A stretch of DNA of 64,000 nucleotides. It comes from Streptomyces sp. NBC_00483 (lineage in GTDB: Bacteria > Actinomycetota > Actinomycetes > Streptomycetales > Streptomycetaceae). This document shows positions 56,192 through 64,000 of the stretch, one piece after another. A program made the position numbers and the translations under genes. Below the pieces are notes generated by a model. The model saw only the letters and a program-made list of their open reading frames with translations. It ran no database searches and had not been told where the DNA came from. Each line of letters begins with the position of its first letter. Position 1 is the first letter of the stretch. The stretch spans positions 1,426,001 through 1,490,000 of the forward strand of contig NZ_CP107880.1 in NCBI RefSeq assembly GCF_036013745.1, in the 5' to 3' direction.

Positions 56192-57986
56192 AATTCCCTT
56201 CGGCGACTGGGTCAACACCGCGGTCAACTGGCTCCTGAACAACGCCGCCTGGCTGTTCGACTTCTTCAAGGCCGTCTTCGAGGGCTGCTACGACGGCATC
56301 CTCGCCGTGCTCGACGCCCCGCAACCTCTGCTCCTCGCGGGCATCTTCGCCGTGTGCGCCTGGTGGCTGCGCGGACTGCTCGCCGGCGTCCTCTCCTTCG
56401 TCGGCTTCGCCTTCATCGACTCCCTCCAACTGTGGGAACACGCGATGATGACGCTGTCGCTGGTACTCGTCGCCACGATCCTCGCGCTGGTCATCGCGGT
56501 GCCGATCGGCGTCTGGGCCGCGTACTCCGAGCGGGTCGGCGCGACGGTGCGGCCGGTCCTCGACCTCATGCAGACGATGCCGGCGATGATCTATCTGATC
56601 CCGGCGATCCTGTTCTTCGGCAGTGGCGCCCCCGCGGGCATCGTCGCCACCCTGGTCTTCGCCCTGGCGCCCGGCGTCCGGCTCACCGAGCTGGGCATCC
56701 GCCAGGTCGACCGCGAACTGGTCGAGGCCGCCGAGGCGTTCGGCACCCAGCCCCGCAAGATCCTGCTGCGCGTGCAGTTCCCGCTCGCGCTGCCCACCGT
56801 CATGACCGGCGTCAACCAGGTCATCATGCTGTCCCTCTCCATGGCCGCGATCGCCGGCATGGTCGGCGCCGAAGGGCTCGGCGGCGACGTCAACGAGGCC
56901 ATCGGCCAGCTCAACGTGGGGCTCGGCGCGGAGGCCGGCATCGCCATCGTGCTGCTCGCGATCTACCTCGACCGGATGACCGGCGCGCTCGGCACCCAGG
57001 TCTCGCCGCTGGGCCGGCGCCTCACGGTCAGTCGCGGCGCCGCCGTCACGGGCTTCGGCTCGCAGCTGTGGAACCACCGCCCCCGCCCCGCCTTCGCCGG
57101 GGTCGGCATCGTCGTCCTCGCGCTCGTCGCCGGCGGCCTGGGTGTCTTCGGCGGCACCGAGAAGTCCACGGTCTCGGGCGTCGGCAACGGCGAGAAGGTC
57201 ACCATCGGCTACATCCCCTGGGACGAGGCCACCGCCACCACCTACCTGTGGAAGGAGGCCCTGGAGCGGCGCGGCTACGAGGTGCAGGTCAAGCAGTTCG
57301 AGCTCGGACCGCTGTGGACCGCGCTGTCCCGCGGTGACGTGGACTTCCAGACGGACGCCTCGCTTCCTGTCACCCACGCGCCGTACTGGAAGAAGTACGG
57401 CAAGGACGTCGAGCCCCTGGGCACCTGGTACACGGGCAAGATGGAGAACAAGCTGGCCGTGCCCGCGTACATGAAGGACGTCGACTCCCTCGCCGATCTG
57501 AACGGCCACGCGGGCGAGTTCGGCGGAAAGATCACGGGCATCGAGGCCAGCGCGGGCCTGACGGCCATCCTGAAGAAGAAGGTCATGCCCGCCTACGACC
57601 TCCGCCCCAAGTTCAAGGTCGTCGACAGCTCCACGCCCGCGATGCTCGCCGAGCTCAAGCGCGCGTACGCGGCGAAGAAGCCGATCGTCGTCAGCCTCTG
57701 GACCCCGCACTGGGCCTACGCCGACTTCGACATGAAGAACCTCAAGGACCCGAAGCACGCCTGGGGCAAGGGCGACGACCTGCGCGGCATCGGCCGCAAG
57801 GGATTCTCCGACGAGCACCCCCGCGTGGCCGGCTGGATCAAGAACTTCAAGATGAGCGAGAAGCAGCTCATGGACCTGGAGTCCAAGATCAACAAGGCCG
57901 GCAAGGGTGAGCAGCAGGACGCGGTGCGTGCCTGGCTGAAGAAGCACCCGGGCTACGCGGAGAAGATGACACCGCTCAAGAAGTAA
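56184..57986 (+). CDS. ABC permease fused to periplasmic-type binding protein (OpuAB-AC/ProW-ProX)
   Basis: A 600-residue protein. Residues 1-300 form the ProW-like permease (WLLNNAAWLFDFFKAVFEGCYDGILAVLDAPQPLLLAGIFAVCAWWLRGLLAGVLSFVGFAFIDSLQLWEHAMMTLSLVLVATILALVIAVPIGVWAAYSER, EAAEAFGTQPRKILLRVQFPLALPTVMTGVNQVIMLSLSMAAIAGMVGAEGLGGDV). A further helix (about 305-325) is followed by the binding domain (TVSGVGNGEKVTIGYIPWDEATATTYLWKEALERRGYEVQVKQFE ... VSLWTPHWAYADFDMKNL), with Trp residues typical of a quaternary-ammonium box. GTG start overlaps the ATPase gene by eight bases. Together they make a complete transporter for glycine betaine or a relative. Confidence 0.88.
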   Translation: MPRIPFGDWVNTAVNWLLNNAAWLFDFFKAVFEGCYDGILAVLDAPQPLLLAGIFAVCAWWLRGLLAGVLSFVGFAFIDSLQLWEHAMMTLSLVLVATILALVIAVPIGVWAAYSERVGATVRPVLDLMQTMPAMIYLIPAILFFGSGAPAGIVATLVFALAPGVRLTELGIRQVDRELVEAAEAFGTQPRKILLRVQFPLALPTVMTGVNQVIMLSLSMAAIAGMVGAEGLGGDVNEAIGQLNVGLGAEAGIAIVLLAIYLDRMTGALGTQVSPLGRRLTVSRGAAVTGFGSQLWNHRPRPAFAGVGIVVLALVAGGLGVFGGTEKSTVSGVGNGEKVTIGYIPWDEATATTYLWKEALERRGYEVQVKQFELGPLWTALSRGDVDFQTDASLPVTHAPYWKKYGKDVEPLGTWYTGKMENKLAVPAYMKDVDSLADLNGHAGEFGGKITGIEASAGLTAILKKKVMPAYDLRPKFKVVDSSTPAMLAELKRAYAAKKPIVVSLWTPHWAYADFDMKNLKDPKHAWGKGDDLRGIGRKGFSDEHPRVAGWIKNFKMSEKQLMDLESKINKAGKGEQQDAVRAWLKKHPGYAEKMTPLKK

Positions 57987-58009
57987 CGCAGTTGATTGTG
58001 CAGGGAGGT

Positions 58010-58044
58010 CGAGGGCGTGGCGCGCGATGCGTGCCACGCCCTCG
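58010..58044. terminator. Strong bidirectional terminator
   Basis: CGAGGGCGTGGC (58010-58021) and GCCACGCCCTCG (58033-58044) pair perfectly, with further inner pairs to a three-base loop. It lies between the ABC transporter and the convergent MFS gene. Confidence 0.85.
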
Positions 58045-58053
58045 GCCGTCCCG

Positions 58054-59367
58054 TCAGCGGACCTTCTTGATGGGGATCACCACCAGGGCACCCACCACGC
58101 AGATCGCCGCCGCGACCTGGAGCATCGTCGCGTAGCTGTCGCCGCCGACCGTGGTGACGAGGAAGCCGGCGAGGCCCGGGGCGAGGGCCTGGGGGCCCGC
58201 GTTGGCGACGTTGAAGACGCCGAGGTCCTTCGCCGCGTTGTCGGGGTCGGGCAGGACGTCCATCACCAGCGCGATGTCGACGCCGATGTACATGCCGTAG
58301 CCGAGCCCGAGCACCAACTCCGCCCAGTAGAAGGCCCCTATGGACTCCACGTGCACCAGCATGTACGTGCCGATGCCGAAGAGCAGGGTGGCCGCCCCCA
58401 CGAACACCTTGCGGCGTCCCGTCTTGTCCGACAGCCACCCCGCGGTCTGCGAGGCCACCATCAGGGCGACCGTGTAGACGAGGATGCCGGTGGCCATCGC
58501 GCCGGTGGCCTCGCTCACGGACAGATCGAGCTGGTGCTCCAGGTACATGAGCCGGAACGTGGTGAACATGTACGCCGCCAGGATCACCATGAAGCGGGAG
58601 GCGAACGCCCAGCCGAAGTCCGGGTGTTCGCGCGGGTTCACCCAGAACGTCTTGACCGCCGTACGCCAGCCGCCGTCGGTCCGCGGGCGCTCGCGCAGCG
58701 GGACGTCCGGGAGCATCACGGCGTACAGCACCATGGCGGCGAGCCCCACGAGGCCCGGCACCATGAACAGCAACAGCATGTCGTGGCCGAGGAGTTGGCC
58801 CGCGTACGCGGCTCCCAGCACGCCCGCGTTCTGCATCAGGCCGATGAGCCCGGACACCTTGCCGCGCTGCCGGGTCGGCACCTGGTCGGCGACCGAGGCC
58901 AGATAGGCGGCGAGTGCGGCGTTCGCGCAGACCTGGGCGAACAGCCAGGCCACGGCGACGGTGGCCACGTTGGGGGCGAGGGCGATCACCAGCAGGCAGC
59001 CGGTGAGCCCGGCCGCTCCGGCCACCAGCCAGGGGCGGCGGCGACCGAAGCGGCCCGTTGTCATGTCGCTGATCCGACCGAAGATCGGGTTGGCGAGGAA
59101 GGCGCCGACCGCGCCGAGCGAGGAGACGGTGGCCAGGGCCGTGATGGCGTCGCCGTCGGCGGTGAGGGTCTGCAGCTTCAGGGTGAGGCTGACGTAGACG
59201 GGTGTGAGGAGGGCGAGGTAGAGGCCGGCCTGGGCGATCGCGAGGAAGACGATGAGCCGGGGTGGGGCCTTGCGGGTGGGTGGGGGGATGGTGGGGTCGG
59301 CGACGGAGCCGGATCTTGGGGTATCAGTGTCGGTGTCGGCTTCGGCGTCGTTCGGGGTGGACCCCAT
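58054..59367 (-). CDS. MFS transporter (sugar/polyol or glycoside type)
   Basis: A 437-residue, 12-helix MFS protein with a long Asp/Thr-rich N-terminal segment. AFLANPIFGRISDMTTGRFGRRRPWL (about 84-109) is the loop 2-3 motif of the glycoside/sucrose-transporter-like MFS group (GxxSDxxxxRxGRRRPWL), as in GPH/sucrose carriers. ASQTAGWLSDKTGRRKVFV is its second-half echo. ATG at 59367 has AAGGAGG upstream. It lies 115 bases downstream of the isomerase genes and likely imports the substrate of that operon. Confidence 0.83.
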   Translation of the reverse strand: MGSTPNDAEADTDTDTPRSGSVADPTIPPPTRKAPPRLIVFLAIAQAGLYLALLTPVYVSLTLKLQTLTADGDAITALATVSSLGAVGAFLANPIFGRISDMTTGRFGRRRPWLVAGAAGLTGCLLVIALAPNVATVAVAWLFAQVCANAALAAYLASVADQVPTRQRGKVSGLIGLMQNAGVLGAAYAGQLLGHDMLLLFMVPGLVGLAAMVLYAVMLPDVPLRERPRTDGGWRTAVKTFWVNPREHPDFGWAFASRFMVILAAYMFTTFRLMYLEHQLDLSVSEATGAMATGILVYTVALMVASQTAGWLSDKTGRRKVFVGAATLLFGIGTYMLVHVESIGAFYWAELVLGLGYGMYIGVDIALVMDVLPDPDNAAKDLGVFNVANAGPQALAPGLAGFLVTTVGGDSYATMLQVAAAICVVGALVVIPIKKVR

Positions 59368-59440
59368 GGTTCGCCTCCTTGCGAGCCAGGGTGGATGTGG
59401 GGGGGGGCCGCTCGTTGCGGCGCGGCGGGGTTGCGGACGC

Positions 59441-59488
59441 GGGGCGCTGCCCCGGACCCCGCTCCCCAATCGCCGGAGGGGCTTAAAT
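59441..59488. repeat. Streptomyces dispersed GC-rich element, copy 1
   Basis: GGGGCGCTGCCCCGGACC-type sequence ending CGCCGGAGGGGCTTAAATT. It holds the stop codon of the isomerase gene (minus strand TAA from TTAA at 59483-59486). Confidence 0.75.
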
Positions 59489-60319
59489 TGCCGAGCGGGA
59501 GCTCGATGTGCCCAGCCCGAGCAGCGCGTCCCGGTTGTGCTTCAGGAGGTCGAAGCGGTCGAGCTCTGTGGTGTCGATTTCGGCGATGTGCCAGGCGAGG
59601 GTGGGGCCTCCGGCCTCGATGGCGGCGGGGACGTCGACGTCGCCCGTGCCGATCGGGGTCTGCGGTTCCTGGCGTACCGCCTTGCCGTCCTTGAGGTGCG
59701 CGGCGACCACGCGGCCGTCGAGCGCGCGCAGCACGGCCGCCGGGTCCTGGCCCGCGACGGTCGCCCAGTAGACGTCGAGTTCGGCGATGACCTGCGCGCC
59801 GGTCAACTCCCAGAACACGTCGTACCCGTGGCGGCCGTCGGGCAGCGTCGTCCACTCCAGCTCGTGGTTGTGGTAGCCGAGGCGGATGCCGTGCCCGGCC
59901 AGTTCGGTGGCGGCCTCGTCGACGCGGGCGGCGAACCGGGTCAGGGTGTCGAGGTCGCCGAACACGTCGCGGCCGAAGTGGTCCCCGCCGTCGAAGCCCT
60001 CGACGAGCCCGGGGATCGGGATGAAGACAGTGTCGGTGCCGAGGATGCGGCATTCCTCGGCGAGGGTGGCCAGCTCGCCGGCGGCGATCGAGGCGTGCAG
60101 GGAGCAGACCGAAAGGCCCGCCGCGTCCAGGTCGGCGCGGAGTGCGCGGGCCTTGGCCAGGCGGTCCTCGGCAGGGGTGCGCCAGTCGCCGAAACCGAAG
60201 GGCTCGACGTGGCGGTAGCCGAGTTCGGCGAGGCGGGCGAGGGTGCCGGCGCGGTCCTTGTCCAGGTCCTCGCGGAGGCTGAACAGCTGGACGGCGAGGG
60301 TGGCGTGCGTGGTGGCCAT
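59483..60319 (-). CDS. Sugar phosphate isomerase/epimerase (AP_endonuc_2 TIM barrel)
   Basis: A 278-residue TIM-barrel enzyme of the xylose-isomerase-like family: LAVQLFSLREDLDKDRAGTLARLAELGYRHVEPFGF, LSVCSLHASIAAGELATLAEECRILGTDTVFIPIPG, LGYHNHELEWTTLPDG with a metal-binding His-Asn-His-Glu, VIAELDVYWATVAGQDP (metal Glu and Asp) and AAHLKDG (metal His). These acid and His residues are the usual Mn/Mg site. It likely isomerises or dehydrates a keto-sugar or inosose (IolE/IolI-like). Third gene from the operon start. Its stop lies inside a dispersed repeat. Confidence 0.8.
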   Translation of the reverse strand: MATTHATLAVQLFSLREDLDKDRAGTLARLAELGYRHVEPFGFGDWRTPAEDRLAKARALRADLDAAGLSVCSLHASIAAGELATLAEECRILGTDTVFIPIPGLVEGFDGGDHFGRDVFGDLDTLTRFAARVDEAATELAGHGIRLGYHNHELEWTTLPDGRHGYDVFWELTGAQVIAELDVYWATVAGQDPAAVLRALDGRVVAAHLKDGKAVRQEPQTPIGTGDVDVPAAIEAGGPTLAWHIAEIDTTELDRFDLLKHNRDALLGLGTSSSRSAI

Positions 60320-60338
60320 GGTGTGTCGGTCCTCCGGG

Positions 60339-61271
60339 TCAGTCGACGATGAGCGGGCGGAGCGTGCTGTGGGCGATGTCGAGCCCCTGGACGATCTTTT
60401 CCGGGGTGCCGCCCCAGACGGGGTCCTCGTGCTCGACGGAGAGGGTGCCGGTGAAGCCGTGCTCGTAGAGGCGGTCGAGGACCGTGCCCCAGTCGACCTG
60501 GCCGCGTCCGGGGACGCGGTAGCGCCACCAGCCCATGTCCCAGGGGTTCTTCGTACGGTCGCGGGCAGGGCCGAAGTGGCCGTAGCGCTGCCGGTCGTGC
60601 GGGCGCAGCTCGACGTCCTTGGCCTGGGCGTGCACGATCCGGTCCGCGTACGGCGCGATGGTCTCGACCGGGTCGATGCCGATCCAAGTGAGGTGGGACG
60701 GGTCCCAGTTGAGGTACAGGCCCAGGTCGAACATCCACTCCCAGAGCTCCGGGGAGTAGGCGAGGTTGCCGGGGTAGCCGTCCGGGTGCCAGCCCTCCAT
60801 CACGCAGTTCTCGATGATGAGCTTGACGCCCCGCTCCCCCGCGTAGTCGACGAGTTCGGGGAAGATCCGCTCGGCCTCGGCGAAGTTCTCGGCGACCGGC
60901 TTCGTCCAGTCGCGGCCGATGAAGGTGCCCACGTAGGGGACGTTCAGGCGCTGGGCGGTGTCGATGGCGTGCTTGAGGTGGGTGCCATACGCGGCGCGCT
61001 GCGCCGGGTCGGGGTGGAGGTGGTTCTCGTAGTAGGCGAGCGCGGAGATCTCCAGGCCGTGCCGGTCGAGGAGAGCGCGGGTGCGCTCCTCGTCCTCGCC
61101 CGTGAAGGTGGCCACGGGCAGGTGGGCGGCTTCGAAGTCGCGGCCTCCCGTGCCGGGCCAGACGGCGACTTCGAGGGCCTGGTAGCCGCGGCCCGCGGCA
61201 TAGCCGGCGATCTTGTCGAGGTCCCAGGAGGGCAGGCAGGCGGTGAGCATGCCGAGTTTGATCTGGCTCAT
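60339..61271 (-). CDS. Sugar phosphate isomerase/epimerase, second TIM barrel
   Basis: A 310-residue enzyme: MSQIKLGMLTACLPSWDLDKIAGYAAGRGYQALEVAVWPG, LEISALAYYENHLHPDPAQRAAYGTHLKHAIDTAQRLNVPYVGTFIGRDWTKPVAENF, VKLIIENCVMEGWHPDGYPGNLAYSPELWEWMF (metal Glu in IENC), LGLYLNWDPSHLTWIGIDP (metal Asp-His) and DRIVHAQAKDVELR (metal His), GTLSVEHEDP (metal Glu). The WDPSHLxWxGIDP motif typifies the IolE/sugar-isomerase group active on aldoses or keto-sugars. It lies two bases after the Gfo/Idh gene and is the middle gene of the operon. Confidence 0.82.
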   Translation of the reverse strand: MSQIKLGMLTACLPSWDLDKIAGYAAGRGYQALEVAVWPGTGGRDFEAAHLPVATFTGEDEERTRALLDRHGLEISALAYYENHLHPDPAQRAAYGTHLKHAIDTAQRLNVPYVGTFIGRDWTKPVAENFAEAERIFPELVDYAGERGVKLIIENCVMEGWHPDGYPGNLAYSPELWEWMFDLGLYLNWDPSHLTWIGIDPVETIAPYADRIVHAQAKDVELRPHDRQRYGHFGPARDRTKNPWDMGWWRYRVPGRGQVDWGTVLDRLYEHGFTGTLSVEHEDPVWGGTPEKIVQGLDIAHSTLRPLIVD

Positions 61272-61273
61272 GG

Positions 61274-62497
61274 TCAGTTCACCTTTGTCCAGGTGCCGTT
61301 GGCGGATGAGGTCAGGAAGGCGTCGACGAGGCGTGCGGAGCGCAGCCCGTCGGTGAAGAGCGGGAGCCCTTCGGGTGTCTCGCCGGTGGTGACGGCCGCG
61401 TAGACGTCGGCGACGAACGCGGCGAAGCAGTCGACGTAGCCCTGTGGGTGGCCGGGCGGGACGACGTTGAGGCGCTGCTGCTCGGGAGAGGTGCCTCCCG
61501 CGCCGCGGTGCAGAATGCGGGAGGAGTCCTCGCCGCCGAGCCAGAGAGTGTCCGGGTTCTCCTGGTCGAAGACGGCGCTGCCGGCCGAGCCGTCCAGTTC
61601 GAACCAGAGGCGGTTCTTGCGGCCCGCGGAGACCTGGGACACCACGGTCGAGGCGAGTGCCCCGCTCTCGGTGCGCAGGAGCAGGGCGGCGGCGTCCTCG
61701 GTGGTGACGGTGGAGCGCTCACCTTCGACCGAACTGCCGGATGAGGCAAAGGACTTGGCGTCCGTGCCCGAAGGGCGGTCGGGGACGGTGACCGTACGGT
61801 GTGCCGTCAGTTCCGTGAAGCGTTCGCCGGTGACCCACTCGACGAGGTCGCACCAGTGCGAGCCGATGTCGGCGAAGGCGCGGGAGTCTCCCCCGGCCCC
61901 CGGGTCCACGCGCCAGCCGGAGGCGTCCGGGTCGAGCATCCAGTCCTGTAGGTAACTGCCGTGCAGCAGCTGCCAGTTGCCGAACTCTCCGGCAAGGGCT
62001 CGGCTTCGCAGTTCCCGTACGAGGGGGTGGTAGCGGTACACGAACGGCACGGCGGCGACGGTTCCGGCCCGTTCGGCGGCCGCCACCAGGCGCTCGGCGT
62101 CGGCCGCGCCGGTCGCCAGGGGCTTCTCGCACACCACGTGCTTCCCCGCCGCGAGGGCGCGTTCGGCGTACGCGGCGTGCGTGCGGTTGGGGGTGCAGAT
62201 GTGCACGACGTCGACGTCCGCGTCCGCGAGGAGGTCGTCGAAGTCTCCGTAGGCGGCGACGGGTTGACCGGGGGCCGACCAGTCGGCGGCGACCTGCGTG
62301 GACCGCTCCGGGGTGGAGGCGAGCACGCCGGTGAGGCGGCCTCCGGCGGTGCGGACCGAGCGGCGGTGCACCTCGGCGATCATTCCCGCGCCGACGATCG
62401 CGGAGCGGACCTGAGCGGTCGCGGAGCGGACTTGAGCAGTCGCGGAGCGGACCCGAGCGGTCGCGGGGTCAGGGCTTGGTGGTGCGGGCGGGGCCAT
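61274..62497 (-). CDS. Gfo/Idh/MocA-family oxidoreductase with N-terminal repeat
   Basis: A 407-residue NAD(P)-dependent sugar or polyol dehydrogenase. The Rossmann motif is AIVGAGMIAEVHRRSV (about 33-48), catalytic loop HVVCEKPLATG (EKP, about 123-133), and SHWCDLVEWVTGE holds the His/Asp dyad. N-terminal residues 10-32 are an expansion of a seven-residue unit (ATAQVRS) coded by a 21-bp tandem repeat. ATG at 62497 has AAGGAGG upstream. First gene of the operon; the product would be a keto-sugar or inosose passed to the two isomerases. Confidence 0.85.
   Translation of the reverse strand: MAPPAPPSPDPATARVRSATAQVRSATAQVRSAIVGAGMIAEVHRRSVRTAGGRLTGVLASTPERSTQVAADWSAPGQPVAAYGDFDDLLADADVDVVHICTPNRTHAAYAERALAAGKHVVCEKPLATGAADAERLVAAAERAGTVAAVPFVYRYHPLVRELRSRALAGEFGNWQLLHGSYLQDWMLDPDASGWRVDPGAGGDSRAFADIGSHWCDLVEWVTGERFTELTAHRTVTVPDRPSGTDAKSFASSGSSVEGERSTVTTEDAAALLLRTESGALASTVVSQVSAGRKNRLWFELDGSAGSAVFDQENPDTLWLGGEDSSRILHRGAGGTSPEQQRLNVVPPGHPQGYVDCFAAFVADVYAAVTTGETPEGLPLFTDGLRSARLVDAFLTSSANGTWTKVN
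62400..62462. repeat. In-frame 21-bp tandem repeats in the Gfo/Idh gene
   Basis: Three 21-bp units (62400-62420, 62421-62441, 62442-62462) of GCGGAGCGGACYYGAGCRG type, encoding ATAQVRS-like heptapeptides near the N terminus. Confidence 0.85.
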
Positions 62498-62573
62498 CGC
62501 GGCCGCCCTCCTTTCGACGTCGACACATGACGCCGTGCACACCATTGGCGGAGGTAACTCGTCCCGCAGACGA

Positions 62574-62602
62574 ACGTAGGTCACTCAATTCCGTCCTGAC
62601 AA
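62574..62602 (-). promoter_or_regulatory. Promoter of the Gfo/Idh operon
   Basis: On the minus strand TTGTCA (62602-62597), a 17-base spacer and CTACGT (62579-62574) lie 76 bases before the Gfo/Idh start at 62497. The ROK repressor encoded divergently probably acts within this region. Confidence 0.55.
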
Positions 62603-62660
62603 GCGAAAGTTACTGCATCTTGAGAGTCATAAATGGCGGGGGCGCGTACGGTGTGCAGCC

Positions 62661-63974
62661 ATGTCCCCTTCTGCCTTCGCCCGCGCCCGGTTGTCCGTAC
62701 CCACGTTGCGGTTCCGGGACGGCGGCGGGCTGCTGTACTCCACGCTGGCCCGCCTGATCGCGTCCGGCGCCGCCGTGCACCGCGGTGACCTGGTCGAACG
62801 CGCGGGGCTCGCCCGCTCGACCGTCACCCGGCACCTGGACGCGCTGATCGAGGCCGGTGTGGTGGTCGAGGGCGGGGGCGTCGCGCGCGCGGGACGTGGT
62901 CGCCCGCCGCAACTCCTCGCGCTCAACCCGCGGGCGGGGCTGGTCGCCGCGGCGGACATCGGGGCCCGCGACGCCCGCCTCGCGATCGCCGACCTTTCGC
63001 AGAACCCGCTGGCCACCGCCCACATACCCGTGGATCTGGCACAGGGCCCGAAGGAGGTGCTCGGCCAAGTGGAGGCGTCCCTGCGCGAACTGCACGCCTC
63101 CGCGACCGACGACCACGCCCCGCTGTGCGCGGTCGCGGTCGGGCTTCCGGGTCCCGTCGATCACGACGCGGGGGCACCCGTACGGCCGCCGATCATGCCG
63201 GGGTGGGACGGGTACCCGGTGGGGGACGCGCTCGCGGAGCGCTTCGGCTGCGCGGTGCTCGTCGACAACGACGTGAACCTGATGGCGCTCGGCGAGGCGC
63301 GCAGCCTGCCCGAGGACCAACTCCCGCTGCTGTTCGTGAAGGTGTCGACCGGCATCGGCGGCGGCCTGGTCTCCGCGGACGGCGAGCTGCACCGCGGGGC
63401 GGACGGCGCCGCGGGCGACATCGGGCATCTCCCGGTCACCTCCGGTGGCGCGTCGGAGGTGGTGTGCCGGTGCGGGAAGAGCGGATGCGTAGAGGCGGTC
63501 GCGTCGGCGGCGGTGATGATCCGAGGGCTCAACGCAGGGCGGGAGACGGCGGGTTCGGAGCTGCGGACGACCGGTGACCTGGCGCGGCTCGTGGCGCACG
63601 GCGACCCCGATGCGCTGCGTGTGGTGCGCGCCGGCGCCGAGCGGATCGGTGAGGTGGTGGCGCTTCTGCTGCACGTCTTCAACCCGGCGCGGGTGGTGCT
63701 CGGCGGAGCCCTGGCGGGGGCGGGGGACGAGCTGCTCGCCGGGGTGCGGTCGGTGGTGTACCGGCAGGCACTGCCGCTGGCCACGCGCAAGCTCGTCCTC
63801 GAACCGAGTGTGCTGGACGAGCGGGCGGGGTGGGTCGGCGGCACGGTTCTGGCGGTGGAACATGTGCTGTCGCCGGACGGGGTGGTGGATCTGATGGCAC
63901 GTCGGCAGGAAGCTTCTCAGGCCACGGGGCTCCGCCCCGGACCCCGCTGGCTCTCGTCCCAGAGCGGGGCTTAA
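62661..63974 (+). CDS. ROK-family transcriptional repressor
   Basis: A 437-residue regulator. N-terminal winged helix: LLYSTLARLIASGAAVHRGDLVERAGLARSTVTRHLDALIEAGVVVEGGG (about 24-75). ROK domain: GLVAAADIGARDARLAIADLS, AVAVGLPGPVDHDAG, FVKVSTGIGGGLVS, GDIGHLPV and the zinc motif CRCGKSGCVEAVAS, then LLHVFNPARVVLGG. It is the repressor (XylR/NagC-like), not a glucokinase, because of the added HTH. TACGGT lies eight bases before the ATG (leaderless pattern). It is divergent from the Gfo/Idh operon. The last 17-18 residues are translated from a dispersed repeat. Confidence 0.86.
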   Translation: MSPSAFARARLSVPTLRFRDGGGLLYSTLARLIASGAAVHRGDLVERAGLARSTVTRHLDALIEAGVVVEGGGVARAGRGRPPQLLALNPRAGLVAAADIGARDARLAIADLSQNPLATAHIPVDLAQGPKEVLGQVEASLRELHASATDDHAPLCAVAVGLPGPVDHDAGAPVRPPIMPGWDGYPVGDALAERFGCAVLVDNDVNLMALGEARSLPEDQLPLLFVKVSTGIGGGLVSADGELHRGADGAAGDIGHLPVTSGGASEVVCRCGKSGCVEAVASAAVMIRGLNAGRETAGSELRTTGDLARLVAHGDPDALRVVRAGAERIGEVVALLLHVFNPARVVLGGALAGAGDELLAGVRSVVYRQALPLATRKLVLEPSVLDERAGWVGGTVLAVEHVLSPDGVVDLMARRQEASQATGLRPGPRWLSSQSGA

Positions 63975-63977
63975 AAC
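63926..63977. repeat. Streptomyces dispersed GC-rich element, copy 2
   Basis: GGGGCTCCGCCCCGGACCCCGCT start with a different middle, ending AGCGGGGCTTAAAAC. It forms the last codons and stop (TAA 63972-63974) of the ROK gene. Confidence 0.8.
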
Positions 63978-64000
63978 GCGCGCACCCTTGACATCCCTCA

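Overview
The window is about 64 kb of high-GC actinobacterial chromosome and reads as Streptomyces. GTG starts are common, third codon positions are almost always G or C, many genes look leaderless (a -10 hexamer 6-9 bases before the start codon), GntR, TetR, MerR, ROK and Lrp regulators are abundant, and two copies of the dispersed 'GGGGCTCCGCCCCGGACCCCGCT' intergenic element are present. There is no rRNA, tRNA, CRISPR array, insertion sequence or prophage gene. It looks like accessory metabolic chromosome carrying many small, locally regulated transport and catabolic units. No gene-free stretch exceeds 300 bases; the longest, about 240 bases, are at 2071-2311 and 35950-36187.

Layout. 1-2070: end of a molybdate ABC transporter (modB, modC) and a double-Mop molybdate-binding protein. 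2153-3592: a cysteine-containing mini-ORF and hairpin ahead of a YeeE/YedE sulfur-compound transporter. 3709-4455: a methyltransferase. 4623-7863: GntR regulator, class III CoA-transferase and divergent glutaryl-CoA dehydrogenase, a likely glutarate/glutaryl-CoA unit. 7874-10087: GNAT, PaaI thioesterase, LysE exporter, Lrp regulator. 10221-14713: MHS transporter coupled to a secreted alpha/beta hydrolase, PaaX regulator, secreted EEP nuclease/phosphatase. 14726-21743: Baeyer-Villiger monooxygenase, SDR, SMP-30-like lipoprotein with an apparent frameshift, TetR, second SDR and P450, an oxidative cluster suited to a cyclic alcohol or ketone. 21812-28190: complete Mrp Na+/H+ antiporter operon with fused A and B subunits. 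28130-30929: AraC regulator, MFS exporter, GntR regulator. 31082-33736: aceE, with a PdhR-like operator. 33760-36885: family 4 glycosyltransferase, then an autoregulated ArsR-VOC pair. 36898-41920: DUF3592 protein, SulP transporter divergent from a MerR gene around a 24-bp palindrome, DinB-like protein, SDR, GNAT.

41981-50161 is the most distinctive region. A GntR gene is followed by a six-gene leftward operon (two AA_synth-family paralogues, alpha/beta hydrolase, aldehyde dehydrogenase, Pro-tautomerase, luciferase-like monooxygenase). Divergent from it are a SnoaL-flavin reductase fusion and an NCS1 permease. The logic (permease, two-component flavin oxygenase, hydrolase, aldehyde dehydrogenase) resembles N-heterocycle ring-opening systems such as Rut, but several core parts differ, so it may be an undescribed pathway.

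50261-54947: VOC protein, CatB-type acetyltransferase, iolC-iolG inositol genes, DoxX protein, LysR. 55067-57986: glycine-betaine/choline-type ABC transporter with a permease-binding protein fusion. 58054-63974: a sugar or polyol unit (MFS, two TIM-barrel isomerases, Gfo/Idh oxidoreductase, divergent ROK regulator).
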